Shown here: positions 38,918 through 47,140 of the stretch, in pieces
How the letters are laid out: each line of letters opens with the position of its first letter
Position numbering within the stretch: position 1 is the stretch's first letter
Assembly (NCBI RefSeq): GCF_004114975.1
Contig: NZ_CP030051.1
Coordinates: 4,712,001-4,776,000 of the forward strand
Source: Bradyrhizobium guangdongense
GTDB lineage: Bacteria > Pseudomonadota > Alphaproteobacteria > Rhizobiales > Xanthobacteraceae
Reading direction: 5' to 3'
DNA length: 64,000 bases
Made by a program: the position numbers and the translations under genes
The notes under the pieces: generated by a model
Told to the model about the DNA's origin: nothing
What the model saw: only the letters and a program-made list of their open reading frames with translations
Database searches by the model: none

Positions 38918-40096
38918 ATGCCAAGCTCAAGACCCGATCGTATTCGACAAATCCTCGCGAACCTCGTCGCTTTCGACACGATCAGCGACCGCACCAACCT
39001 GCCCCTGATCGCCCATATCGAGAGTTATCTCGCTTCTCTGGGCGTCAAAAGCGAGCGTTTCGTCGATGAGACCGGTCAGAAGGCTTCGCTCTGGGTCACG
39101 ATCGGGCCGGAGGACAAACCCGGTTTCGTGCTGTCCGGCCACACCGACGTGGTGCCGGTCGTAGGCCAGGACTGGAGCCACGATCCCTTCAAGCTGGTCG
39201 AGCGTGACGGCAAGCTCTACGGCCGCGGCACCACCGACATGAAGGGCTTCGTCGCGGTGTGCCTTGCGATGGTGCCGGAAATGCTCGAAGCGAAGCTGAA
39301 TACGCCGATCCATCTTGCGATCTCCTATGACGAGGAGATCGGTTGCGTCGGCGTCCGCCCGATGCTTGGCGAGGTCGCGAAGAAGAAGGTGCGGCCGCTC
39401 GGCGCGTTCATCGGCGAGCCGACCGAGATGAAGGTCATCATCGGCCACAAGGGCAAGCACGGCGTGCGCGCGACGTTCCGCGGCCTCGCCCGCCACTCCT
39501 CGATTGCGCCCGACGGCATCAACGCCATCGAATACGCCGCCGAAATGATCACCGAGATCCGCCGCCGCGCCGTGAAGCTCGCCAGCGAAGCCGAGCGCAA
39601 CAGTCTCTACGACGTGCCGCACTCGACGTTGCTGACCAGCATCGTCCATGGCGGCGCGGCGCTGAACATCGTGCCCGACACCTGTACCGTGGATTTCGAA
39701 TGCCGCGGCATCGGCATCACCGAGTCCAGGGAAGTGACGGATGCGATCGTCGCCTGGGCCAAGGCCGAGCTGGAGCCCGCGATGAAAGCCCGGAACCCTG
39801 AGTGCGGCATCGATTTCGAGGAGATCCTCGACTATCCCGCGCTCGATACCGCCGCCGATGCCGCCATCGTCACGCTGGCCAAGAGCCTTGCCGGCCGCAA
39901 CGATCACGCCAAGGTCGCCTTCGGCACCGAAGCGAGCCTGTTTGCCAGCATGGCCGAGATCCCCTCAGTGGTGATCGGGCCCGGCGCAATCGCGCAGGCG
40001 CATACGCCTGACGAGTTCATCGCAATGGCCGAGCTGGAAAAGTGCGCAGGCTTCGTGGAGAAGCTGATCGCGCATTGCGCGAAGGCGGCATCGTAG
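38918..40096 (+). CDS. argE: Acetylornithine deacetylase (M20 family)
   Basis: A 392-aa M20 metallohydrolase expected to remove the acetyl group from N-acetylornithine in arginine synthesis or from a related amide. Zinc ligands and neighbours are visible: GHTDVVPV (about 82-89), GRGTTDMKG (about 108-116), YDEEIGCVG (catalytic Glu-Glu) and GEPTEMK; the dimer-domain His is in RGLARHSSIAP. A longer frame from 38840 was rejected. As alphaproteobacteria often make arginine by ArgJ, related deacetylase activities cannot be excluded. It is not in an arg operon here. Confidence 0.83.
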   Translation: MPSSRPDRIRQILANLVAFDTISDRTNLPLIAHIESYLASLGVKSERFVDETGQKASLWVTIGPEDKPGFVLSGHTDVVPVVGQDWSHDPFKLVERDGKLYGRGTTDMKGFVAVCLAMVPEMLEAKLNTPIHLAISYDEEIGCVGVRPMLGEVAKKKVRPLGAFIGEPTEMKVIIGHKGKHGVRATFRGLARHSSIAPDGINAIEYAAEMITEIRRRAVKLASEAERNSLYDVPHSTLLTSIVHGGAALNIVPDTCTVDFECRGIGITESREVTDAIVAWAKAELEPAMKARNPECGIDFEEILDYPALDTAADAAIVTLAKSLAGRNDHAKVAFGTEASLFASMAEIPSVVIGPGAIAQAHTPDEFIAMAELEKCAGFVEKLIAHCAKAAS

Positions 40097-40102
40097 GTGC
40101 CG

Positions 40103-40191
40103 TAGGGTGGGCAAAGCGGAAGCGTGCCCACCGTTTCGCGACAATCATCGACAGATGGTGGGCACGGCGCTACGCGCCTTTGCCCACCCTA
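40103..40191. repeat. TAGGGTGGGCAAAG-type palindromic repeat
   Basis: TAGGGTGGGCAAAG (40103-40116) is perfectly inverted at 40178-40191. Inside, GTGCCCACC (40124-40132) is inverted at 40157-40165. The element starts 6 bp after the deacetylase stop and ends 34 bp before the 3' end of the converging LysE gene, so it sits between two convergent genes. Confidence 0.8.
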
Positions 40192-40224
40192 GAAGTCCGC
40201 GCTCCGTCGCACGAACTGCTCGCT

Positions 40225-40848
40225 TCATCGCTCCTGCAACGCGAGCCGCGCCCCGACGGCACAGTAGATTGTCCCGACCACCTTGCCCTGCCATTTCACC
40301 ACAGCGGGATGGCGGCGCAACAGATTGCCGAGGCGGCCGGCGCCGACAGCGAACACGATCGTACTCAGAAGGCCGAGCAGCACGAAGACGGCACCGAGAG
40401 TGGCGAGCTGAAGTGCGGTCGAGCCGTGCTCCGGCCGGACGAACTGCGGCAGGAACGCGAGGAAGAACAGCGCGGTCTTGGGATTGAGCACCTCGGTCAG
40501 CACAGCCTGCCGGAAGGCGCGGCCTGCGCCGATCGCGGGCGCGCCATTCAACTCGATCGGCGCCCTGTCGAGCATGGCGCGGATCCCGAGGTAGATCAGG
40601 AACGCAGCGCCGGCATATTTGACGATGCTGAAGAGCAGCGCCGAGGTCGCGATGATCGCCGACAGGCCAGCAATCGCCATCGAGGTGTGGATCAAATCAC
40701 CGGCCGCAATCCCCGCGCCTGTCGCGATGCCGACGCGCGTCCCCGAACTTGCCGCCCGCGCCATCGTGACCAGCGTTGCGGGGCCCGGAATGAAAACGAA
40801 ACCGAGCACGATAAGGATGTAAGTGATGAGAGTCGTGTGATCGATCAT
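40225..40848 (-). CDS. LysE/RhtB-family amino acid exporter
   Basis: A 207-aa inner-membrane protein with about six predicted transmembrane helices. The family signature is the N-terminal FIPGPATLVTMARAASSGTR and the downstream LNPKTALFFLAFLPQFV near residue 125. RhtB-type proteins export amino acids such as homoserine, threonine, leucine or lysine; the substrate here is unknown. It is 21 bp downstream of the NIPSNAP gene. Confidence 0.9.
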   Translation of the reverse strand: MIDHTTLITYILIVLGFVFIPGPATLVTMARAASSGTRVGIATGAGIAAGDLIHTSMAIAGLSAIIATSALLFSIVKYAGAAFLIYLGIRAMLDRAPIELNGAPAIGAGRAFRQAVLTEVLNPKTALFFLAFLPQFVRPEHGSTALQLATLGAVFVLLGLLSTIVFAVGAGRLGNLLRRHPAVVKWQGKVVGTIYCAVGARLALQER

Positions 40849-40869
40849 GGGCGCGGTCCCGAGCGGACA

Positions 40870-41211
40870 TCAACGTAACAGGCTGGACGACGGTGAATAA
40901 TCCACCGGCACAAGCAGACGGTCCTCGATCTGGCCGACCATAAGGCCGTGGTCCGCATGGGTCACACGCTTGATCTCGGTCCACTCAGCATCGGCCATGA
41001 AGGCAGCCCATGCCGACGTTTTCGTCCTCTCGTCCGGCCACTCCAGCAGGTAGGCAAACTCGGTACGATCGCCGAACTTCGTCTCCCACATCGCGACGAT
41101 CTTGAAACCATATTTGGTTCGCATGATACGCGCGGCATGGTCGCGGAAGCGGGCGTGAAAGGCAGTCTTGTTCTTTTCGAAAATCTCGTAGATGCGCAGT
41201 TGCTGGATCAT
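40870..41211 (-). CDS. NIPSNAP family protein
   Basis: A 113-aa dimeric alpha+beta-barrel (NIPSNAP) protein: MIQQLRIYEIFEKNKTAFHA, then YGFKIVAMWETKFGDRTEFA and LLEWPDERTKTSAWAAFMAD. Such proteins are common beside acyl-CoA and aromatic catabolic genes but mostly lack a known reaction. The start was moved inward from a frame reaching 41490 because the upstream part crosses a repeat element. It lies just upstream of the LysE-family gene. Confidence 0.88.
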   Translation of the reverse strand: MIQQLRIYEIFEKNKTAFHARFRDHAARIMRTKYGFKIVAMWETKFGDRTEFAYLLEWPDERTKTSAWAAFMADAEWTEIKRVTHADHGLMVGQIEDRLLVPVDYSPSSSLLR

Positions 41212-41347
41212 GACCGTCTCCTTGAGGGGAGATGGGGTCGAATGATGCGTTGTCAAACCGGAAGCGGAAAGATGGTGGGCACCGTCCTGCGCGCTTTGGC
41301 CCTTCCTGCGAGAGCCGCCGATGAGAGCGCGCGCGAGTGGCCTCCTC

Positions 41348-41432
41348 GTCATTGCGAGGAGCTCTTGCGACGAAGCAATCCAGGCTGCCGCCGCGGCGAG
41401 ATTCTGGATTGCTTCGCTACGCTCGCAATGAC
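41348..41432. repeat. CATTGCGAG/CGAAGCAATCC palindromic repeat
   Basis: An outer GTCATTGCGAG (41348-41358) is inverted at 41422-41432, and an inner 13-bp arm CGAAGCAATCCAG (41371-41383) is perfectly inverted at 41404-41416. It lies between the phosphotransferase gene and the NIPSNAP gene. This type (and a partial copy near 38587) is a typical dispersed repeat of Bradyrhizobium-like genomes. Confidence 0.8.
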
Positions 41433-41498
41433 GGAGTGTGCTGGGACAGCGACGCACCAGACAAAAGGCGCGGCTACCAGCCTCGCCCACCTCTCCTC

Positions 41499-42557
41499 CT
41501 ACACCGCACCTGCCTTCTGCGCGTATTCCCAGGACGCCTTTGACAGCGGCACGGTGCGCTTGGCGGACTCGAGCGCCTTGGCGTTCGCAGCGGTGCCGTC
41601 GCGAACGCGGCCGGCGATTCCCTGGGTGATGCCGGCAAGACGAAACAGATTGTAGGCAAAATACCAGTTGAGATCAGGCACCGTCATCTTGGTGACGTTG
41701 CAATAGATCTGCGCGGCCTCCTCCAGGCTCGGGATGTTGAGCGCCTTGAGGTCGGCGCCCTCGAGGCCCGGCATGATCCATTGCATCAACAGATAGGTGA
41801 AGTCGGCCATGGGATCGCCGAGCGTCGACAGCTCCCAGTCCAGCACAGCCTGCACGCGCGGTTCCGTGGCGTGGAAAATCATGTTGTCGAGGCGATAGTC
41901 GCCATGGACGATGGAGACGCGCGCCTGCTCCGGCACGGTCCTGGGCAGCCATTCGGCGACCTTCTCGAACTCGGGAATATGCTGCGTTTCGGACGCGCGA
42001 TACTGCTTGGTCCAGCGGTCGATCTGGCGCGCGAAATAATTGCCAGGCTTGCCGAAATCGCCAAGGCCGATCGCGACTGGATCGTACATGTGGAGTTTCG
42101 CCAGCGTCTCGATCTTGCTGGTGAATATCTTTCGGCGGGAATCGTTGTCCTGGCTCGGCAGCGTCGGATCCCAGAACACGCGGCCCTCCTCCATCGACAT
42201 GATGTAGAAGGCGGCGCCGATGATGCTGTCGTCCTGGCACAGCGCATAAGCGTGCGCGACCGGAAAACCCTGCTTTCCAAGCGCTGCGATGACGCGGTAT
42301 TCGCGATCGACCGCGTGCGCGGACGGCAGCAATTTGCCGAACGGCTTGCGGCGCATCACATAGGAGCGCTTCGGCGTGTTGAGCCGGTACGTCGGATTGG
42401 ACTGACCGCCCTTGAACTGGAGCACGACCAGCGGGCCTTCAAAGCCTTCGACGTGCTCGCGCATCCACGCTTCGAGCCTCAGTTCGTCGAAGCGATGACG
42501 CTCCTCGACCGGCTTGGTGCCCGAGAACTCTTCGTCTTTCCTGACGCCGTCAGCCAC
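41499..42557 (-). CDS. Phosphotransferase family protein (APH/ACAD10-11 N-domain type)
   Basis: A 352-aa kinase of the aminoglycoside-phosphotransferase-like fold, specifically the group that accompanies acyl-CoA dehydrogenases (LvaA of the levulinate pathway; kinase part of mammalian ACAD10/11). Catalytic IVHGDYRLDN (about residue 200) and the metal-binding DWELSTLGDP (about 223) are intact, and the N-terminal FKGGQSNPTYRL is the nucleotide loop. Its neighbour at 42690 is an ACAD10/11-like dehydrogenase on the same strand, 132 bp upstream. Known members phosphorylate 4-hydroxyacyl-CoAs; substrate here is inferred. Confidence 0.88.
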   Translation of the reverse strand: MADGVRKDEEFSGTKPVEERHRFDELRLEAWMREHVEGFEGPLVVLQFKGGQSNPTYRLNTPKRSYVMRRKPFGKLLPSAHAVDREYRVIAALGKQGFPVAHAYALCQDDSIIGAAFYIMSMEEGRVFWDPTLPSQDNDSRRKIFTSKIETLAKLHMYDPVAIGLGDFGKPGNYFARQIDRWTKQYRASETQHIPEFEKVAEWLPRTVPEQARVSIVHGDYRLDNMIFHATEPRVQAVLDWELSTLGDPMADFTYLLMQWIMPGLEGADLKALNIPSLEEAAQIYCNVTKMTVPDLNWYFAYNLFRLAGITQGIAGRVRDGTAANAKALESAKRTVPLSKASWEYAQKAGAV

Positions 42558-42689
42558 GGTGACGCTCCCTCTTCAGTCCGAACCTGATCCTATTCGGTAA
42601 CCGCCGACGCACTTGCGTCAAGCGGTCACCGAGCGCGGATCATGTTCTTCTCGTTTCTTCAGAGCGGGCGATCAGCCCGGCTCTCTCGC

Positions 42690-43925
42690 TTAGTGCTTGG
42701 GAGAGTTGGCATACTTCCGAACTTCGAGCCTTGCAATGGCGCGATTGTGCACCTCGTCCGGACCGTCGGCGAGACGCAGCGTACGGATGTGGGCGTAGTC
42801 CTTGGCAAGACCGGCATCGTCAGAGACGCCCGCGCCGCCAAAGGCCTGGATCGCCTCGTCGATGATCTTCAGCGCCATGTTGGGGGCTGCGACCTTGATC
42901 ATGGCGATCTCGGCCTGCGCGGTCTTGTTGCCGACCTTGTCCATCATGTCGGCGGCCTTGAGGCAGAGCAGCCGCGTCATCTCGATGTTGGTGCGGGCCT
43001 CGCCGATGCGCTGCTCCCACACCGAATGCTCGACGATCTTCTTGCCGAAGGCGGTGCGCGAGGTGAGCCGCTTCACCATCTTCTCCAGCGCTTCCTCGGC
43101 CTTGCCGATGGTACGCATGCAGTGATGGATGCGGCCAGGTCCCAGGCGGCCCTGCGCGATCTCGAAGCCGCGGCCTTCGCCGAGCAGGATGTTCTCCTTC
43201 GGGACGCGGACGTTCTCGAGCAGCACCTGGGCATGACCGTGCGGCGCGTCGTCGAAGCCGAACACAGGGAGCATCTTCTCGACCTTGATGCCGGGGGTGT
43301 CGAGCGGAACCAGGATCTGCGACTGCTGCTGGTGCTTGGCCGCATTGAAATCGGTCTTGCCCATCAGGATCGCGATCTTGCAGCGGGGATCGCCGACGCC
43401 CGACGACCACCATTTGCGGCCGTTGATGACGTAGTGATCGCCGTCCTTCTCGATCCGCGTCTCGATGTTGGTGGCGTCGGATGAGGCCACCGCCGGTTCC
43501 GTCATCAGGAAGGCGGAGCGGATCTCGCCGTCCATCAGCGGGCGCAGCCATTTGCGCTTCTGTTCCTTGGTGCCGTAGCGGATGAACACTTCCATGTTGC
43601 CGGTGTCCGGCGCGGAGCAGTTGAACACTTCGGAGGCCCAGGTGATGCGGCCCATCTCTTCCGACAGCAGGGCGTATTCGAGATTGGTCAGTCCCGCGCC
43701 GCGGAATTCGTCGTCCTCATGCTCGCTCGGCGGCATGAACATGTTCCAGAGGCCTTCCGCCTTCGCCTTCTTCTTGAGGTCTTCGAGGATGGGGATCACC
43801 TTCCAGCGGCCGCCGCTCTGATCCTGCTCGTTATAGACAGGCACCGCCGGACGCACGTGCTTGGCCATGAACGACCGCACGCGGTCGAGCCATTCCTTCT
43901 GCTTGGGCGACATATCGAAGTCCAT
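42690..43925 (-). CDS. Acyl-CoA dehydrogenase, ACAD10/11-like
   Basis: A 411-aa flavoprotein dehydrogenase. [20 protein letters not shown] is the family start; [20 protein letters not shown] and [20 protein letters not shown] cover the FAD/substrate region. Instead of the usual catalytic YEGT, the C-terminal block reads [20 protein letters not shown], so Asp stands where other acyl-CoA dehydrogenases have Glu, a mark of ACAD10/11-type enzymes. It is divergent from the TetR-family gene, with a palindromic operator between them. A frame extending upstream of 43925 crosses that operator and was rejected. Confidence 0.92.
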   Translation of the reverse strand: MDFDMSPKQKEWLDRVRSFMAKHVRPAVPVYNEQDQSGGRWKVIPILEDLKKKAKAEGLWNMFMPPSEHEDDEFRGAGLTNLEYALLSEEMGRITWASEVFNCSAPDTGNMEVFIRYGTKEQKRKWLRPLMDGEIRSAFLMTEPAVASSDATNIETRIEKDGDHYVINGRKWWSSGVGDPRCKIAILMGKTDFNAAKHQQQSQILVPLDTPGIKVEKMLPVFGFDDAPHGHAQVLLENVRVPKENILLGEGRGFEIAQGRLGPGRIHHCMRTIGKAEEALEKMVKRLTSRTAFGKKIVEHSVWEQRIGEARTNIEMTRLLCLKAADMMDKVGNKTAQAEIAMIKVAAPNMALKIIDEAIQAFGGAGVSDDAGLAKDYAHIRTLRLADGPDEVHNRAIARLEVRKYANSPKH

Positions 43926-44081
43926 GGGACGCTCCTCGTCTCTCTCTTTGCGATCTCGTTTTGCGCCGGACTGTCCTCCCGCCTTGCACGGCCCGCAAGC
44001 GCAAACATGTGCGTCTTGCGAACCCTCGGAACCGGCTCGCATTGCGAACCAGTTGCGATTGCAGATTGACATTCTCCGGCC

Positions 44082-44112
44082 TTCAAACGATAGTTTCATA
44101 CAACTGTTTGAA
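44082..44112. promoter_or_regulatory. PsrA/TetR-type palindromic operator between the ACAD and TetR genes
   Basis: TTCAAAC (44082-44088) and GTTTGAA (44106-44112) are perfect inverted arms of a 31-bp palindrome. Its left part, CAAAC-N4-GTTTC (44084-44097), also matches the (G/C)AAAC-N2-4-GTTT(G/C) site described for the TetR-family regulator PsrA of Pseudomonas. It lies 157 bp before the dehydrogenase start and 27 bp before the regulator start, so the regulator probably controls both genes and itself. Confidence 0.7.
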
Positions 44113-44138
44113 TTGCAACTCCCTCCCTGAAGACATCC

Positions 44139-44801
44139 ATGGCCAGCGATCATACGAGGTCTGCCATTCTCGCCGCCGCCGAACGGCTCTATGCCGATCG
44201 CGGCTTCGGCGACGTCACGCTGCGCGACATCGTCGCCGAGGCGAATGTCAATCTGGCCGCGGTGAACTATCATTTCGGCTCAAAGGACGAGCTGATCGCG
44301 GAATTATTTGTCACCCGCTCGATTGCGACCAACCGCGAGCGTTTGCGCGAGTTGAAGGCGGCGGAAGAGCAAGGCGGCGGCCGCGCGCCGATCGAGGTGA
44401 TCCTGCGCGCGCTGGTGGGGCCGACCCTGCGCGGTTGTCTCGGGCCGGAAAATCAGCGCTCGACCGCGGCGCGCTTCATGATCCGCGCCTCGATCGAATC
44501 CGTGCCGCCGATCCGCCGCATCAAGAACCGCGAGATCGACCATTTGCGGAAATTCGCGGGCGCGATGCGAAGGGCCCTGCCCGACCGCAGCGACGTCGAT
44601 ATTTATTGGGGCCTGAATTTTGCGCTCGCCATGGCGCACCACACCATTCGCGAGAGCGAGCGGCTGACGAAACTGTCGGACGGCCAATGCGATCTCGACG
44701 ACGTCGAGGACGTGGTCGCGCGTGTCGTCAACGTCGCCACCATGGCACTGACGGCAGGCAGGTTCGGGGCCAAGGCGCCGGCAAAGGCCGCCGCGCGGTA
44801 G
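44139..44801 (+). CDS. TetR-family regulator (PsrA-like)
   Basis: A 220-aa DNA-binding repressor. The N-terminal helix-turn-helix is [20 protein letters not shown], about residues 26-45, followed by [14 protein letters not shown]. The [12 protein letters not shown] block closely resembles PsrA, which senses fatty acids or acyl-CoA in Pseudomonas. The ligand-binding part is less conserved. It is divergent from the ACAD10/11-like gene, with its likely operator at 44082-44112. Ligand is inferred from context as an acyl compound. Confidence 0.88.
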   Translation: MASDHTRSAILAAAERLYADRGFGDVTLRDIVAEANVNLAAVNYHFGSKDELIAELFVTRSIATNRERLRELKAAEEQGGGRAPIEVILRALVGPTLRGCLGPENQRSTAARFMIRASIESVPPIRRIKNREIDHLRKFAGAMRRALPDRSDVDIYWGLNFALAMAHHTIRESERLTKLSDGQCDLDDVEDVVARVVNVATMALTAGRFGAKAPAKAAAR

Positions 44802-44812
44802 GTGCGCCCCCT

Positions 44813-44826
44813 CCCCGCGAGCGGGG
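44813..44826. terminator. Small GC hairpin between convergent TetR and RidA genes
   Basis: CCCCGC (44813-44818), loop GA, GCGGGG (44821-44826). It lies between the 3' ends of the TetR-family gene and the converging RidA-family gene, with no U-run. A bidirectional end-stabilising stem is possible. Confidence 0.4.
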
Positions 44827-44851
44827 CGAAGTGCAGCGACCGCCGGCCGCG

Positions 44852-45244
44852 TTACATCATCGCGATGCAGTCGATCTCGATGTCGAAGGGCCCGGTCCAT
44901 TCGGGGATGCAGACGAAGATCCGCGCCGGCGGCTGCTCCGGGAAGTAGCGCGCATAGATCACGTTGAAGACGGGGAAGTGTTTGGCCGAGGTGCAGTAGA
45001 CGTTGCACTTCATGACATTGTCGAGCGTGGCGCCGGCCGTGTGCAGGCACAGCTTCAACTGCTCCATGACCAATTCGCTCTGCCGTTCGATCGGAACCGC
45101 CGCGATCTCGCCCGTGTTCGGGTCGAACGGCGGCAGGCCGGAGACGAAGATCATGTTGCCGGCGCGCGTCACGGGCGAGGCCGGCGCGTTCCAGCGGTCG
45201 AGATAGGTCGAGATCGGCTCGACGCGAAGCGCTTCGCGTTTCAT
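44852..45244 (-). CDS. RidA/YER057c/UK114-family protein
   Basis: A 130-aa enamine/imine deaminase-like protein. The family blocks are GNMIFVSGLPPFDPNTGEI, the Asn/Val helix TLDNVMKCNVYC and the C-terminal PPARIFVCIPEWTGPFDIEI with the Arg and Glu of the active-site pocket. RidA proteins hydrolyse reactive enamines formed by PLP enzymes; this member may serve a catabolic pathway instead. It converges on the TetR-family gene. Confidence 0.9.
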   Translation of the reverse strand: MKREALRVEPISTYLDRWNAPASPVTRAGNMIFVSGLPPFDPNTGEIAAVPIERQSELVMEQLKLCLHTAGATLDNVMKCNVYCTSAKHFPVFNVIYARYFPEQPPARIFVCIPEWTGPFDIEIDCIAMM

Positions 45245-45335
45245 GGGCCACCTTCGGGTTCAAGCGAGACAACTGCCTGACTAGCCGATGGCGCAGGCGG
45301 CATGCTTCGCTAGAGCTCGAAACGTGGCTGCGGGA

Positions 45336-45551
45336 TCAGCCCCGCTGCGGCATCTCCTCGGCCTCTTCCTTGGCGAGCAGCAGCAGCATTTCGATGCCCA
45401 TGTCGCCTTCCTGCGGCGAGCGGATGAATTTTATCTCCTCGGCACTTTGCCGCAGCGCGGCAATGATGGCGACAGCCTGGTTGGCCGTTGCCGCCTCGGT
45501 CGCCAGAATTGCCTTCTGGTCTTTCGCCTGGAACCCGATCGTGTAGGACAT
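45336..45551 (-). CDS. Small conserved hypothetical protein
   Basis: A 71-aa protein, MSYTIGFQAKDQKAILATEA and on, mildly acidic near the C-terminus (LLAKEEAEEMPQRG), with no signal peptide or membrane segment. The start at 45551 has GGGAGG 8 bases upstream, so the upstream part of a longer frame was rejected. No function is recognised. It lies alone between RidA and the CoA-transferase gene on the same strand. Confidence 0.72.
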   Translation of the reverse strand: MSYTIGFQAKDQKAILATEAATANQAVAIIAALRQSAEEIKFIRSPQEGDMGIEMLLLLAKEEAEEMPQRG

Positions 45552-45753
45552 CCATTTCCCTCCCGAACTCAGTGGAGGGATCGAATCAGAGTCTCGAGCA
45601 AAGCGAAAGCCTGTGCGACTACGGACCGGGATTATTTGGGGATTGCGCGCAAGCCCCGCACAAGGCCGCACCGTCGTCATGCTTCCGCCAATCATCATCG
45701 CTACTGGACCGCTCACCGACGCGAGCCGGGCGGCAGGCGCGAAGCAAAGGGGG

Positions 45754-46983
45754 CTAGATGATCCCCTGCTGCTTCAGCTCCTCGATCTTCCCGGCGTCAT
45801 AGCCGAGCTTGCTGCCAAGCACTTCCCGGGTGTGCTCGCCGAGCAGCGGCGGCGCGCGGTAGGTCTCGATCGGCGTCTCCGAGAAGGTCAGCGCGTTGCG
45901 GATCAACGACAGATCGGGCTGGAAAGGATGGTTCACCTTCACCCGCATGCCGCGCGACTGGACGTGCGGGTCGGAAAAAACCTGCTCGAAATTGTTGATC
46001 GGGCCTGAGGGCACGCCGGCCTCCTCCAACTTCTCCAGCCAGTAGGCCACCGGCTTCTTCAGAAACAGGCCGGCGAAGATCGCCATGATCTCCTTGCCGT
46101 GCACGACGCGGTCGTTGTTCTTGATGAAACGTGGATCGCTCGCAAGCTCCGGCTCGCCGAGCACGGCGCAGGTGCGCTGGAACTGGCCGTCATTGCCGAC
46201 CACCAGCATCAGCTCGCCGTCGGTGCAGCGGAACACGCCGGCCGGCATGCCGCCATTGCCCCAGGTCCCGCGGCGCGGCGGTGTCTTGCCGTTGACGAGA
46301 TAGATCTGCAGCCAGTGCGACAGCGAGGCGATGACGGTGTCGAACAGGCAGACGTCGAGGTGTTGTCCTACGCCGCCGTTGGCGTCGCGATGATAGAGCG
46401 CCGACAGAATGCCGATTGAGGTGTTCATGCCGGTCATGTAGTCCACGATGGAGGGACCGACCTTCATCGGGCCCTCGCCCGGCTCGCCGTCCATGTGGCC
46501 GGTGACGCTCATCAGGCCGCCCATCGCCTGCAGGATCGCGTCATAGCCGGCACGCGGCGCGTAAGGGCCGGTCTGGCCGAAGCCGGTCACCGAGCAATAA
46601 ATGATCTTGGGATTGATCGCCTTGATGGTCTCGTAGTCGAGGCCGTAGCGCTTGAGATCGCCGACCTTGTAGTTCTCCATGAAGACGTCGACGTCCTTAG
46701 CGAGCTCGCGGATGATCGCCTGCCCCTCCGGTTTGGCGATGTTGACCGTGACCGACTTCTTGTTGCGGTTGGCGCAGAGATAGAACGAATTATTGTTGTT
46801 CGCCTTGCCTTCGGGGTCGGTCAGATAAGGCGGGCCGAAGGCGCGGGCGTCGTCGCCGGTGCCGGGCCGCTCGATCTTGATCACCTCGGCGCCGAGATCG
46901 CCCAGCATCTGGGCCGACAAGGGCCCCGCGAGCACACGCGTGAGGTCAAGGATCTTGATGCCTGAGAGCGGCAGGGCCGACAT
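45754..46983 (-). CDS. CaiB/BaiF family acyl-CoA transferase
   Basis: A 409-aa class III CoA-transferase (formyl-CoA or carnitinyl-CoA type). The N-terminal LPLSGIKILDLTRVLAGPLS and LGDLGAEVIKIERPGTGDDA are family blocks, and the catalytic Asp is in KVGPSIVDYMTGMNTSIG near residue 170. The RBS GGAGGAAA precedes the ATG. The partner acid is unknown. It fits the surrounding acyl-CoA metabolism. Confidence 0.93.
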   Translation of the reverse strand: MSALPLSGIKILDLTRVLAGPLSAQMLGDLGAEVIKIERPGTGDDARAFGPPYLTDPEGKANNNNSFYLCANRNKKSVTVNIAKPEGQAIIRELAKDVDVFMENYKVGDLKRYGLDYETIKAINPKIIYCSVTGFGQTGPYAPRAGYDAILQAMGGLMSVTGHMDGEPGEGPMKVGPSIVDYMTGMNTSIGILSALYHRDANGGVGQHLDVCLFDTVIASLSHWLQIYLVNGKTPPRRGTWGNGGMPAGVFRCTDGELMLVVGNDGQFQRTCAVLGEPELASDPRFIKNNDRVVHGKEIMAIFAGLFLKKPVAYWLEKLEEAGVPSGPINNFEQVFSDPHVQSRGMRVKVNHPFQPDLSLIRNALTFSETPIETYRAPPLLGEHTREVLGSKLGYDAGKIEELKQQGII

Positions 46984-47140
46984 ATCGATTTCCTCCGGGG
47001 AACTGGATCTTGGCGCGGCGGCGAGATCGTGGACCGCGCTTCCTGCGGATACACTATTTTCGCATCCCGAGCCCTGCGCTCTGGGCATACGGCCATATCG
47101 CAGCGGCCGCCAGGCTCCTATTTCCGCCCCGCGAATGACC

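Noticed and set aside
41499..42557. Aminoglycoside resistance kinase
   Set aside because: The sequence belongs to the ACAD-linked kinase group and sits beside an acyl-CoA dehydrogenase.
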